Shown here piece by piece: positions 1-8,046 of a DNA stretch of 21,892 nucleotides. The notes below the pieces were generated by a model that was given only the letters and a program-made list of their open reading frames with translations, did not search any database and had not been told where the DNA came from. The stretch's first letter is position 1. The number at the start of each line of letters is the position of its first letter. A program made the translations under genes and the position numbers. The DNA comes from Saccharicrinis sp041584155 (GTDB lineage: Bacteria; Bacteroidota; Bacteroidia; Bacteroidales; Marinilabiliaceae), in assembly GCA_041584155.1 (NCBI GenBank), contig JBFHEL010000021.1:1-21892 (forward strand). The letters are read 5' to 3'.

Positions 1-18
1 ATTATTGAAAATATGCAA

Positions 19-26
19 TATCTTTG
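19..26 (+). promoter_or_regulatory. Putative -7 promoter element for the adenosine kinase gene
   Basis: TATCTTTG matches the Bacteroidota -7 consensus TAnnTTTG and is followed by C. It lies about 48 bases before the ATG at 74, so transcription would start near position 32. The -33 element would fall off the left edge of the window and cannot be judged. The motif is short and occurs by chance in AT-rich DNA, so the call rests mainly on its position. Confidence 0.45.
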
Positions 27-73
27 CAAAAAAAATAATAAAAATTTTCAATTAAAATAATAAAGGTCTGATT

Positions 74-1054
74 ATGAGTAAGGTTCTTGGAATGGGAAAT
101 GCGCTTGTTGATATACTAACAAGAATGGATGATGATAAATTGCTGGAAAAATTGAATTTTCCGAAAGGAAGCATGAAATTAGTAAATGCAGAAACATCTG
201 CTAAAGTACTTGAACAGATATCGCATTTAAACAAAGAGCAAGCATCCGGAGGATCTGCTGCCAATACCATTCATGGTCTTTCATGTCTGGGTGTTCAAAC
301 AGGATTTTTAGGCAAGGTGGGTAAGGATGAATTGGGTGAATTCTTTAAAAAAGACATGAGTGAAAACAACATTGAGCCTAAGCTATTAACTAGCGATAAT
401 GATTCAGGCAAAGCGATTGCATTAATCAGTCCCGATTCAGAAAGAACCTTTGCCACTTACCTTGGTGCTGCCGTAGAGCTAAGTCCTGACGATATTGTTT
501 CGGAATTGTTTCATGGCTATACCCATTTTCATATAGAAGGATATCTGGTTTACAACCAACCATTAATTGAAAAGGCTCTAAAGTGTGCCAAGGATGCCAA
601 GCTGATTGTATCGCTCGACCTGGCAAGCTTTAATGTAGTGGAAGACAACCATGCCTTTTTAAAGGAAATGGTAAGTAAATATGTTGATATTTTATTCGCC
701 AATGAAGAAGAGGCTAAAGCCTTTACCAAGAAAGAGCACAAAGAGGCCTTAAATGATATGGCTGAGCATTGCAACATTGCCGTTTTAAAACTGGGCAAAG
801 AAGGTTCCTTGATTAAACACTTCGAAACAACCTTTGAAGTAGGTGTAATTCCAGCCAACAGCATAGATACAACCGGAGCAGGCGATTTATATGCTGCCGG
901 ATTTCTTTATGGCTTACTCAACTATCTGTCGCTTGATAAGTGTGGAGAAATTGGTGCTTTACTTTCTGGAAGTGTGATCGAAGTAGTTGGTCCTAAGATG
1001 GAAAAAGAGAGATGGGAAAAGATACATGCCAAGCTTAAAGAACTACAAAACTAA
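74..1054 (+). CDS. Adenosine kinase-like PfkB family sugar kinase
   Basis: This 326-residue PfkB/ribokinase-family protein probably phosphorylates adenosine to AMP in the cytoplasm for purine salvage. The N-terminal GNALVDIL and the ASGGSAANT stretch near residue 57 are the substrate-side PfkB signature. DTTGAGDLYAAGF near residue 265 is the second signature and carries the anion-hole GAGD with the catalytic Asp. The length and the N-terminal pattern fit the adenosine kinase branch better than fructokinase or ribokinase, but other nucleoside or sugar substrates are possible. The ATG at 74 follows an A/T-rich leader. The gene stands alone on the + strand, converges on the NDH-2 gene and ends in a strong shared palindromic terminator. 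Confidence 0.85.
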   Translation: MSKVLGMGNALVDILTRMDDDKLLEKLNFPKGSMKLVNAETSAKVLEQISHLNKEQASGGSAANTIHGLSCLGVQTGFLGKVGKDELGEFFKKDMSENNIEPKLLTSDNDSGKAIALISPDSERTFATYLGAAVELSPDDIVSELFHGYTHFHIEGYLVYNQPLIEKALKCAKDAKLIVSLDLASFNVVEDNHAFLKEMVSKYVDILFANEEEAKAFTKKEHKEALNDMAEHCNIAVLKLGKEGSLIKHFETTFEVGVIPANSIDTTGAGDLYAAGFLYGLLNYLSLDKCGEIGALLSGSVIEVVGPKMEKERWEKIHAKLKELQN

Positions 1055-1067
1055 AGGCAATACTAAA

Positions 1068-1113
1068 AATAATATAGTGGATGAGAATAATTATTCTCAT
1101 CCACTATATTATT
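1068..1113. terminator. Bidirectional terminator: 46-bp perfect palindrome
   Basis: Bases 1068-1090 are exactly reverse-complementary to 1091-1113, giving arms of 23 bases with no interruption. It begins 13 bases after the stop of the + strand kinase and ends one base before the stop codon (1115-1117) of the convergent NDH-2 gene. T-runs follow on both strands: CTTTTT at about 1118-1123 on the + strand, and the complement of AAAAAT just left of the palindrome on the minus strand. It should act as a Rho-independent terminator for both genes. Confidence 0.88.
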
Positions 1114-1114
1114 C

Positions 1115-2383
1115 TCACTTTTTAAATGGTCGTATTAAGATTCTCAAGGACTGATCTCGTGAGAAATAACCCTGAGCCCAATTAACAAATATAAACAGTC
1201 GGTTTTTAACTCCTACGATTGACATCAGGTGAACTAATAACCACAAGAACCAGGCAAAAACACCCGAAAATTTAATTTTTGGCAAATCCACAACTGCCAT
1301 ATTTCTTCCTACTGTTGCCATTGATCCCTTATCATTATATTTAAAAGATTCATTTTTATCGTGAATTAAATTTGATGCCAACAAATGAGCCTGTTGAATA
1401 GCCACCTGTGCTACCTGCGGATGACCTGAAGGAAATTTTTCTGTTGACATGATAGCTATATCACCAATGGCATATATATTATTCAGGCCTTTTACCTTAG
1501 TATTGGTTTCCACTTCAATTCTATTGGCTCTGCTATATACTCCATCAGGAATTCCTTTTATTCTCTTTCCGCCCACTCCTGCCGTCCAGACAAAGTTTTG
1601 CACCTTACGTACCGAACCATCCTCTAAGGTCATCATTTCGCCGTCATAATCCTTTATTTTAGTGCTCAGATGGACCTCAACTCCCAATTTGGTTAAGAAC
1701 CTGTGTGCATCTTGTCCTGCCTTATCGCTCATCCCATTCAAAAGTCTGGAAGAGGCCTCATACAATCGCACTTTCATCTGACTAAAATCAAGTTCAGGAT
1801 AATCCTTTTGCAGCACATAATGTTTTAATTCTGCTATAGCACCTGAAAGCTCTACTCCTGTAGGTCCACCCCCAACAATAACAATAGATAGCTGTTTGGC
1901 TTGTTCCTCCTTATCTGCGGTTAAAATAGCGGTTTCAAAACTCTCGAGTATCCTATTTCTCAAATGAATGGCCTCAGCGGTAGATTTCATAGAGATCGCA
2001 TACTCCTCTATATTTTTATTTCCAAAATAATTGGTAGAAACCCCAGTGGCAATAACCAGCTTATCATAGCTGAGTTCACCGGCTTTGGTTAAAACAATAT
2101 TTTCATTTGGCTTTATCTCGAGCAATTCAGTATTTCGGAAATGCAGATTAACGTGTTTATGAAATACCTTACGAATAGGAAAAGAGATGTTACTTGGTTC
2201 GAGTCCCGATGTGGCTACCTGATAAAAAAGCGGTTGAAACTGATGAAAGTTTCGCTTATCAATCATCACTACCTGAAAGGACGATTTGGCAAGTTTTCTT
2301 GCTAATTTAAGCCCTGCAAAACCGGCTCCTACTATAACAACCCTTCTTTTTCCGTTGTTGGGCAAATTAAAATTATTCTCCAT
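1115..2383 (-). CDS. ndh: Type II NADH:quinone oxidoreductase (NDH-2)
   Basis: This 422-residue flavoprotein is predicted to oxidise NADH and reduce menaquinone at the inner membrane face without pumping protons. Two Rossmann motifs are visible: VGAGFAG at residues 18-24 for FAD, and VGGGPTGVELSG near residue 170 for NADH. AIGDIA near residue 300 is the usual FAD-contacting Asp motif. The C-terminal part is hydrophobic and aromatic (FAWFLWLLVHLM, then LFIFVNWAQGYF), as in NDH-2 proteins that anchor to the membrane by their C-terminus. The length is normal for the family. The ATG at 2383 follows a 17-bp palindrome that may be an operator. The AEC carrier gene lies 66 bases upstream on the same strand. 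Confidence 0.9.
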   Translation of the reverse strand: MENNFNLPNNGKRRVVIVGAGFAGLKLARKLAKSSFQVVMIDKRNFHQFQPLFYQVATSGLEPSNISFPIRKVFHKHVNLHFRNTELLEIKPNENIVLTKAGELSYDKLVIATGVSTNYFGNKNIEEYAISMKSTAEAIHLRNRILESFETAILTADKEEQAKQLSIVIVGGGPTGVELSGAIAELKHYVLQKDYPELDFSQMKVRLYEASSRLLNGMSDKAGQDAHRFLTKLGVEVHLSTKIKDYDGEMMTLEDGSVRKVQNFVWTAGVGGKRIKGIPDGVYSRANRIEVETNTKVKGLNNIYAIGDIAIMSTEKFPSGHPQVAQVAIQQAHLLASNLIHDKNESFKYNDKGSMATVGRNMAVVDLPKIKFSGVFAWFLWLLVHLMSIVGVKNRLFIFVNWAQGYFSRDQSLRILIRPFKK

Positions 2384-2390
2384 GGTAATT

Positions 2391-2407
2391 GTGTATTATT
2401 AATACAC
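2391..2407. promoter_or_regulatory. Candidate operator palindrome upstream of ndh
   Basis: GTGTATTA, one central T, then TAATACAC form a perfect 8+1+8 inverted repeat. It ends 8 bases before the ndh start codon. It has no following T-run on the ndh side and is too close to the start for a terminator, so it looks more like a protein-binding site or a 5' UTR hairpin. The regulator is unknown. Confidence 0.35.
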
Positions 2408-2449
2408 TAACCACCAATTAAAGAAAAAGTTCGTTAATAAATGTGAAGC

Positions 2450-3409
2450 TTAAATTAAAAATATTAACCACAATGGAATCGTTACTAAAGCCACTAAATG
2501 TGAGATTAGCACCGTACCGCTTAATATCTTTTGATCAGCCCCATATAACTCACCAAAAACCAGGCTGGCTATCGCATTTGGCATTACCGCAACAATGAGC
2601 ATCACCTTAACAAAGGGGTGATTTGGGAACAAAGTCAGCACCATCATAACAGCTACAAAAGGAATAATCACCAGACGAAACAAGGTAACCATCCAGATTT
2701 CCTTAGATTTTAAATCCCCAAAACTAATTTGCCCCATACGTCCACCAATCATTACCATAGAAAGGGGAATAGTAGCCTGACCCATCTCATAAATAATCTT
2801 ATTCAGATAATTGGCAAACAAATTCTTTTCCATTACCTGCTGATACGGAATATCTATCCAATACAAAACAACTAACAGTAATAAGGAAAAATAGATACTT
2901 ACCAAAGGTGCTGCCAATAATTTCTTTAAATTTCGTAATCTAAAACCCTCCTCATTACGGTTTAAAATAGACATCCCTAAGGTCCACACAGTGATCTCGG
3001 CACCGAGTGTTGATAGGATTAAAGCTGCCATATGCTGTTCATCGTATAACTTGGCAATAATTGCAAGAGGCAGAAATGAATAATTATTTATGGTAAGTTG
3101 AAAAAGGATACTCTTTTTTTGCTCTAAGTCTTTGGTTTTAAAAAATCCTACATATAACAACCCAATTCCATAACCCAATAACAGAATAAGAAATACAGAA
3201 ACAGGCAATTGCCATGAATCCAATACCTCAGTCAGGGTATAATTTCTGGTCATAGAACTAAATATCAGGCAAGGATAAAATACCTTAATAATTACCTGGC
3301 TAAAATCCTTTAGGGCATTTTTGCTCACAATATCCCTACGAACAAGAATATACCCTGGCACCATCATTAGAAAGAGGGTGAAAATATTATAAAAAAGAGT
3401 GAAAAACAT
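2450..3409 (-). CDS. AEC (auxin efflux carrier-like) family transporter
   Basis: This 319-residue integral membrane protein has about ten hydrophobic segments spread over its whole length, starting at residues 2-22 (FFTLFYNIFTLFLMMVPGYI). Membrane hairpins with conserved Asn/Pro positions, INNYSFLPLAI near residue 105 and MPNAIASLVFGELYG near residue 280, are typical of the AEC/PIN family. Bacterial members move small organic acids such as malate or malonate, and the substrate here cannot be read from sequence. It lies downstream of lysA but is separated from it by a hairpin and 106 bases, so it is probably not a lysine-pathway gene. The ATG at 3409 gives a complete first membrane segment. 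Confidence 0.8.
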   Translation of the reverse strand: MFFTLFYNIFTLFLMMVPGYILVRRDIVSKNALKDFSQVIIKVFYPCLIFSSMTRNYTLTEVLDSWQLPVSVFLILLLGYGIGLLYVGFFKTKDLEQKKSILFQLTINNYSFLPLAIIAKLYDEQHMAALILSTLGAEITVWTLGMSILNRNEEGFRLRNLKKLLAAPLVSIYFSLLLLVVLYWIDIPYQQVMEKNLFANYLNKIIYEMGQATIPLSMVMIGGRMGQISFGDLKSKEIWMVTLFRLVIIPFVAVMMVLTLFPNHPFVKVMLIVAVMPNAIASLVFGELYGADQKILSGTVLISHLVALVTIPLWLIFLI

Positions 3410-3428
3410 TTTCTTAATGGTTAGAAAA

Positions 3429-3464
3429 CAACAAAAGGTGTGTGATTAAAGTAATCAACACACC
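3429..3464 (-). terminator. Terminator hairpin downstream of lysA
   Basis: Bases 3437-3448 pair with 3452-3464 with a single bulged A at 3457 and a three-base loop. On the minus strand the stem is followed by TTTTGTTGTTTT (complement of about 3425-3436). It lies 52 bases beyond the lysA stop and 28 bases before the AEC transporter start. It most likely ends lysC-lysA transcripts. If the AEC promoter lies upstream of it, it would instead sit in the AEC leader. Confidence 0.65.
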
Positions 3465-3515
3465 CATATCATATAATAATAGCAAAGAAATTTATTCTTT
3501 GACAATAAATTATCA

Positions 3516-4670
3516 CTACAAATTATCAGAATACACAGCCCTTGGTAAAGCTCTGAGATTATACTGATTGGCCATAATCTCGCCGTATGCTCCTGCAGAA
3601 CGAATAGCAATCAAATCGCCTCTGGAGGTTTGTGGCAAGCTAACCGCTTTGCCAAAACAATCAGACGATTCACAAATAGGTCCCACAACATCATACTTGA
3701 GCTCTTCCCCCTTTGAAGTCAGGTTTTGTATTTTGTGATAAGCCTGATACAAAGCAGGCCGGATCAAATCGCTCATCCCTGCATCAATAATAGCAAAATA
3801 GGTATTTACCCCTTCCTTTACATAAATCACCCTCGAAATCAAGGTACCACATTGTCCAACTACAGAGCGCCCCAATTCAAAATGAAGTTGCTGTTCTTCC
3901 TTTAAAACAAGAAAATCATCAAAAATCTTAAAAAAAGACTTAAAATCGGGCATGGGTACCTCATCCGGATTTTCATAATCAATTCCTAAGCCTCCTCCTA
4001 CATTAACTATTTCAGGAATAGTCCTGCGTTTTTCAAACCACTCCTGTAGTTCGTTTACCCGCAAACACAGTTGCTTATACGAATCCAGATCATTAATCTG
4101 GGAACCGATATGAAAATGAATCCCTTTAAAACATACATGATCAAGTTCATCAATTTTATTCATTACCTTTTCCAGATCCCATATATAAATACCAAATTTA
4201 TTTTCCTCCAGTCCGGTAGTAATATAATGGTGTGTATTAGCCTTTACATTGGGATTTATGCGCAAGGCCACATTAGCCACAACACCTTCATTTTGAGCCA
4301 GTTCATTAATAACCTCCAGCTCAGGTATCGACTCAACATTAAAACATCCGATATTATTTTTTAAGCCGGTAATAATCTCTTTATCCGACTTACCCACTCC
4401 GGCAAACACCACTTTATCTGAAGAAAAGCCAGCCTCAATAGCAGCAGACACCTCATTTCCACTCACACAATCGGCACCCAGCCCATAGGAATTAATTTTC
4501 TGAAGAATCTTTTGATTGGCATTAGCTTTAACCGCATAATGAATATGATAACCATATTTGTCTGATTCTTCTTTGATTACCCGAAGTGTCTCTTCAAGCA
4601 AATTCATATTATAATAGTAAAAAGGAGTATCCAACTCTTTAAACTTCGTTACCGGAAACATATCACCCAT
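3516..4670 (-). CDS. lysA: Diaminopimelate decarboxylase
   Basis: This PLP enzyme of 384 residues removes CO2 from meso-diaminopimelate to give lysine, the last step of the pathway, in the cytoplasm. YAVKANAN near residue 48 carries the PLP-binding Lys48. HFHIGSQ near residue 185 is the barrel motif, and NVGGGLGIDY near residue 225 is the glycine-rich phosphate site. GPICESSDCFG and GAYGEIMANQYN near residues 325-370 belong to the C-terminal domain and contain the CESsD motif and an active-site Tyr. The length is slightly short for LysA, but every motif is present. The start at 4670 lies 12 bases after the lysC stop, so the two are co-transcribed. An in-frame ATG at 4661 is an alternative start. 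Confidence 0.93.
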   Translation of the reverse strand: MGDMFPVTKFKELDTPFYYYNMNLLEETLRVIKEESDKYGYHIHYAVKANANQKILQKINSYGLGADCVSGNEVSAAIEAGFSSDKVVFAGVGKSDKEIITGLKNNIGCFNVESIPELEVINELAQNEGVVANVALRINPNVKANTHHYITTGLEENKFGIYIWDLEKVMNKIDELDHVCFKGIHFHIGSQINDLDSYKQLCLRVNELQEWFEKRRTIPEIVNVGGGLGIDYENPDEVPMPDFKSFFKIFDDFLVLKEEQQLHFELGRSVVGQCGTLISRVIYVKEGVNTYFAIIDAGMSDLIRPALYQAYHKIQNLTSKGEELKYDVVGPICESSDCFGKAVSLPQTSRGDLIAIRSAGAYGEIMANQYNLRALPRAVYSDNL

Positions 4671-4682
4671 TGAACCTAGTAA

Positions 4683-5993
4683 TTAAAACAATTTATCACT
4701 CAATGCATTAAGTGCATCTTTTTTATATTTTTCATCCACAAGGATAGATACATTAAAATTACTTCCTCCGTATGATATCATCCGGATAGGAATTTCTTTT
4801 AAGGCATCAAAAATTTTATTGGCATAGCCGACATTACCGGCAACTAAATCTCCTACAATACAAATAATTACCTGTTTGCAATCAACATGCACACTACCTA
4901 ATTTACTCAGGTCTTCCACAATATTATCCAGATATTTATTATCATCAATAGTAACCGAAACCCCCACTTCAGAGGTGGAAATCATATCAATAGGTGTTTT
5001 ATAACTTTCGAATATTTCAAATACCTTACGTAAAAACCCATATGCCAACAACATACGACCCGACTTGATTTTAACTGCAGTAATGTTGTCCTTAGCAGCA
5101 ACGGCAGTAATGCGGTTACGCTCCTGATTTGAGGAGATTAGGGTACCTTGGGCATGTGGCTCCATTGTATTAAGTAAACGCACAGGAACATTTGCTCGTT
5201 TAGCAGGCAACACACTGGTAGGATGCAATATTTTAGCACCAAAATAAGCCAGCTCTGCAGCCTCATCAAAGGAAAGATTAGCCACTGAGTGTGTATTTTC
5301 AACATAACGGGGATCATTGTTATGCATCCCATCAATGTCAGTCCATATCTGAATTTCTTCGGCATTAATAGCAGCACCCACTAAACTAGCCGTGTAATCA
5401 CTTCCTCCACGCTGCAGGTTATCTATCTCACCAAAGGCATTACGACATATATAACCCTGCGTAATGTAAGTAGTAAAACCCGGCTTCTCTTTTAAAATCC
5501 TAGCACAGTTTTCCTTGATATAATCCATCTCTGGTTCATTATGCTTATCGATGCGCATAAAATCCAATGCCCCTATCAAAGTACTATTCATCCCCTTTTC
5601 TTCCATAAAAAACTGAAAGAGAGCAGTAGAAATTAATTCACCCTGAGCCAAAATAGTTTTTTCTTCAAAAGCCGTAAATATATCCATGGTAAAAGATCTG
5701 ATATAATTGAAATGAGATTCAATCAATCCTCTACCTTTTTCTTTGTATTCCGGAGTAGCATAAAGATCAGACACCTCTTTATAATACTTATTCTCAAGGC
5801 TATTGATAAGCTCACTCGCTTCCTCATGATTCTTTTTATACAAATGATTTGCTATATCAACCAAACTATTGGTTGTTCCCGACATGGCCGATAAAACAAC
5901 AATTTTTTGTTGTCCATCAGAAATCAACGCTGCAACTTCCTTCATTCTTGATGCAGAGCCTACAGAAGTTCCTCCAAATTTTAGTACTTTCAT
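4683..5993 (-). CDS. lysC: Aspartate kinase (monofunctional)
   Basis: This enzyme phosphorylates L-aspartate, the entry step to the lysine/diaminopimelate and threonine/methionine pathways. The 436 residues begin with KFGGTSVGS, the kinase nucleotide-binding motif. LQRGGSDYTASLVG near residue 200 and WTDIDGMHNNDPR near residue 222 are the substrate and catalytic region. The last 140 or so residues form two ACT-type regulatory domains (TSEVGVSVTID, then SYGGSNFNVSILVD), which indicates amino-acid feedback inhibition. There is no fused homoserine dehydrogenase. It is the first gene of a lysC-lysA pair, so lysine is the likely effector. The start at 5993 reads directly into the family N-terminus. 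Confidence 0.93.
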   Translation of the reverse strand: MKVLKFGGTSVGSASRMKEVAALISDGQQKIVVLSAMSGTTNSLVDIANHLYKKNHEEASELINSLENKYYKEVSDLYATPEYKEKGRGLIESHFNYIRSFTMDIFTAFEEKTILAQGELISTALFQFFMEEKGMNSTLIGALDFMRIDKHNEPEMDYIKENCARILKEKPGFTTYITQGYICRNAFGEIDNLQRGGSDYTASLVGAAINAEEIQIWTDIDGMHNNDPRYVENTHSVANLSFDEAAELAYFGAKILHPTSVLPAKRANVPVRLLNTMEPHAQGTLISSNQERNRITAVAAKDNITAVKIKSGRMLLAYGFLRKVFEIFESYKTPIDMISTSEVGVSVTIDDNKYLDNIVEDLSKLGSVHVDCKQVIICIVGDLVAGNVGYANKIFDALKEIPIRMISYGGSNFNVSILVDEKYKKDALNALSDKLF

Positions 5994-6072
5994 ATATTAT
6001 CAGATAAGAGACTTAACAATAAGGAACCTCTATAAAAAAGGTCACTTACCTATATTTCAATTTTTAGGGCAG

Positions 6073-6080
6073 CAAAAATA
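6073..6080 (-). promoter_or_regulatory. Putative -7 promoter element for lysC-lysA
   Basis: The minus strand reads TATTTTTG, matching TAnnTTTG. It is 79 bases upstream of the lysC ATG, which would give a leader of about 70 bases. No good -33 TTTG is seen at the usual distance. The leader is too short for a lysine riboswitch. Confidence 0.4.
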
Positions 6081-6174
6081 AAACTTTGTATTCACAATTC
6101 TAAGGAAGTAAATATTTGAAACAAAAAAATCACAAAACGTTAATATTTTAACAAATACGATTATAAACAAACAT

Positions 6175-7170
6175 TTATAATTTTGTATATACCTCTAAAA
6201 GTTTTACCTGACCATCAGGCTCCACTACAATATGCTGTATACTTGCTGGGATCAAAACAGTTTCGCCCTTAGAAATAGTTTCCGAAGTTCCATTTTCGCA
6301 TATAATTCGGGCCTTTCCTTCGATACACATATAAACAACAAAAGAGTCTAACGGATATACATCACGTTCAAATTTAGCTGTAAGATTCAATAAGTTAGTC
6401 ACAAAATAATCACATGCTGCCAGGTTTTCCGGCTCATTTTGCTTATGAGTATCATAATCAACTTTTACATTGGTATTTTTATAATCGATCGCATCCAAAG
6501 CCAGGTCTGTATGTAATTCGCGAAGATTCCCTTCCTTATCTTTACGGTCGTAATCATAAATACGGTAGGTAATATCCGAAGTCTGTTGAATCTCGGCCAA
6601 TAAAACCCCTGCGCCAATGGCATGTACATTTCCTGCTGGAATAAAGAAAGTATCTCCTCTTTTTACCGGATGCGCTTTAAGTATTGAAGTAAGATGACCG
6701 TTTTTAAGGGCATCAAGATACGCTTCTTTACTTGAAGGCTTTACAAAACCAGAAATCAACTGACTTTCTGGGTCGGCATCTATCACATACCACATTTCAG
6801 TTTTCCCATAGGCATTATGTCGTTCATTCGACAACTTATCATCCGGATGAACTTGTATAGATAAATCCTGATTGGCATCAATAAATTTAAACAACAAAGG
6901 AAATTCCTTATCAAATTTATTAAACACGGCATCTCCAACGATATCGCCCATGTAGATCTCGATAATCTCTTGGAGGGAATTTCCCTTTAAAAAACCATTG
7001 GAAACAACAGAAACATCACCTTGAACTCCGGACAACTCCCAGGATTCACCAATATTATCAAGGGTACTTTGTTTATTCAAAACTGATTTTAACCTATTTC
7101 CTCCCCATATTTTATCTTTCAAAACAGGAGTAAACTTTAATGGGTATAGTAACGAATTCATTTTAGCCAT
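6175..7170 (-). CDS. manA: Mannose-6-phosphate isomerase, class I
   Basis: This zinc enzyme interconverts fructose-6-phosphate and mannose-6-phosphate, supplying mannose units for surface polysaccharides or feeding mannose into glycolysis. It is a cupin protein of 331 residues. IQVHPDD near residue 106 gives the Gln and His zinc ligands, GKTEMWYVI near residue 122 the Glu ligand, and IPAGNVHAIGAG near residue 178 the second His. YRIYDYDRKD near residue 205 contains the conserved Arg region of the active site. The length fits the short bacterial type. The ATG at 7170 is used here, and an in-frame ATG three codons later is also possible. It has its own putative promoter and is probably transcribed alone. 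Confidence 0.9.
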   Translation of the reverse strand: MAKMNSLLYPLKFTPVLKDKIWGGNRLKSVLNKQSTLDNIGESWELSGVQGDVSVVSNGFLKGNSLQEIIEIYMGDIVGDAVFNKFDKEFPLLFKFIDANQDLSIQVHPDDKLSNERHNAYGKTEMWYVIDADPESQLISGFVKPSSKEAYLDALKNGHLTSILKAHPVKRGDTFFIPAGNVHAIGAGVLLAEIQQTSDITYRIYDYDRKDKEGNLRELHTDLALDAIDYKNTNVKVDYDTHKQNEPENLAACDYFVTNLLNLTAKFERDVYPLDSFVVYMCIEGKARIICENGTSETISKGETVLIPASIQHIVVEPDGQVKLLEVYTKL

Positions 7171-7187
7171 ATTTTATAATTACGCTA

Positions 7188-7195
7188 CAAAAATA
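7188..7195 (-). promoter_or_regulatory. Putative -7 promoter element for manA
   Basis: The minus strand reads TATTTTTG, a full match to TAnnTTTG, 17 bases upstream of the manA ATG at 7170. The predicted leader would be about 10-12 bases. No clear -33 TTTG was found at the usual spacing, so this is a positional call. Confidence 0.4.
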
Positions 7196-7238
7196 AACAA
7201 ATAACCTACAATATTGATTTTGAAATAATTTGTTTCAT

Positions 7239-7955
7239 TTAAAAATCCCATTGTATACACACCATTAATCGAGGCATCCATTTAGGCTGATCAATGGCAT
7301 CATCCGCATCGTTATAGTCAAATAAAACATCAGTATCATTATTAGTACGGGCATTCACATTATCATCATCGGGATAATAGGCCGTATCATGTCCTTGTAA
7401 TTTCCCGGGGAGAAAATAATCCAACCCACCTGTAAATACCAATTTTAACTGCTTCGTAATACTGTAATGACTCTCAAATCCTCCTCCAAGTCCAAATTGG
7501 GCGGAGGTAATATCGAAATCCTCATTCCCTCCAACATATTTAAAATTACCTTTGAAAAAAGAATAACGCGGTCCGAAGAAAGCATATGAATTTTTATTCC
7601 CCATGAAAGTAATGGGCTTCATAAAATCAAACCTGAAATCAAGATTATGTCCATTTTTTTCGGGTGTGCCATTGGTTGCATTATTAATAAAAACCCTCCG
7701 TGCATCTGAAGAGTTCCCCGGATTAAGCCAGGTATACCCAAGCCCCAAACGGATATCAAGATGAAATTCACTTGAAAGATCGTGAAACAATAAGTTAGTC
7801 CCCAATCCAAATCCCCTATTTAAACCTGCCATAAACTGCAAGTCTGTTTTCTCTTTAAAATAACTTTGTGCATTTACCGAAGCACTACTCACATTCGAAA
7901 GCACAATTAGCCATACCAGTACGGCAATACCTAATTTAGAATTTACATTTAACAT
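7239..7955 (-). CDS. Small outer membrane beta-barrel protein, function unknown
   Basis: This 238-residue protein has a signal peptide: a hydrophobic core at about residues 9-21, then SSASVNAQS with cleavage likely after the Ala of NAQ. The remainder shows the alternating polar/aromatic strands of a beta-barrel (for example DLQFMAGLNRGFGLGTNLLF, then LDIRLGLGYTWL) and ends in QWDF, with the terminal aromatic residue typical of barrels recognised by BamA. A loop at about residues 188-222 is very rich in Asp and Asn (YYPDDDNVNAR, NNDTDVLFDYNDADDAID) and could bind cations such as Ca2+. I do not recognise a named family. It lies between manA and the GGGP synthase gene without tight coupling to either. 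Confidence 0.7.
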   Translation of the reverse strand: MLNVNSKLGIAVLVWLIVLSNVSSASVNAQSYFKEKTDLQFMAGLNRGFGLGTNLLFHDLSSEFHLDIRLGLGYTWLNPGNSSDARRVFINNATNGTPEKNGHNLDFRFDFMKPITFMGNKNSYAFFGPRYSFFKGNFKYVGGNEDFDITSAQFGLGGGFESHYSITKQLKLVFTGGLDYFLPGKLQGHDTAYYPDDDNVNARTNNDTDVLFDYNDADDAIDQPKWMPRLMVCIQWDF

Positions 7956-8046
7956 GATATTGTTGTGTTGATGATTGCTTAATAACGAAAATAATAAATA
8001 AATTATTATCTATACCGAAAAAAAACGAAAGCTTTTAACACACTAA

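Noticed and set aside
4071..4364. 97-codon open frame on the + strand inside lysA
   Set aside because: Shadow of lysA on the opposite strand, with no recognisable protein features.
5994..6072. Lysine riboswitch in front of lysC
   Set aside because: The leader implied by the -7 element is about 70 bases, far shorter than the multi-helix lysine aptamer, and no conserved core was seen.
6137..6154. Rex-like box (GTTAA-TATT-TTAAC followed by AA)
   Set aside because: The right half fits TTAACAA but the left half is imperfect, the region is AT-rich, and its position between manA and the lysC promoter does not suit a redox regulon.
8000..8046. Terminator after the GGGP synthase gene
   Set aside because: There is a run of eight T on the minus strand after AAAGCTTT, but that palindrome has no loop and only four pairs, so no real hairpin supports it.
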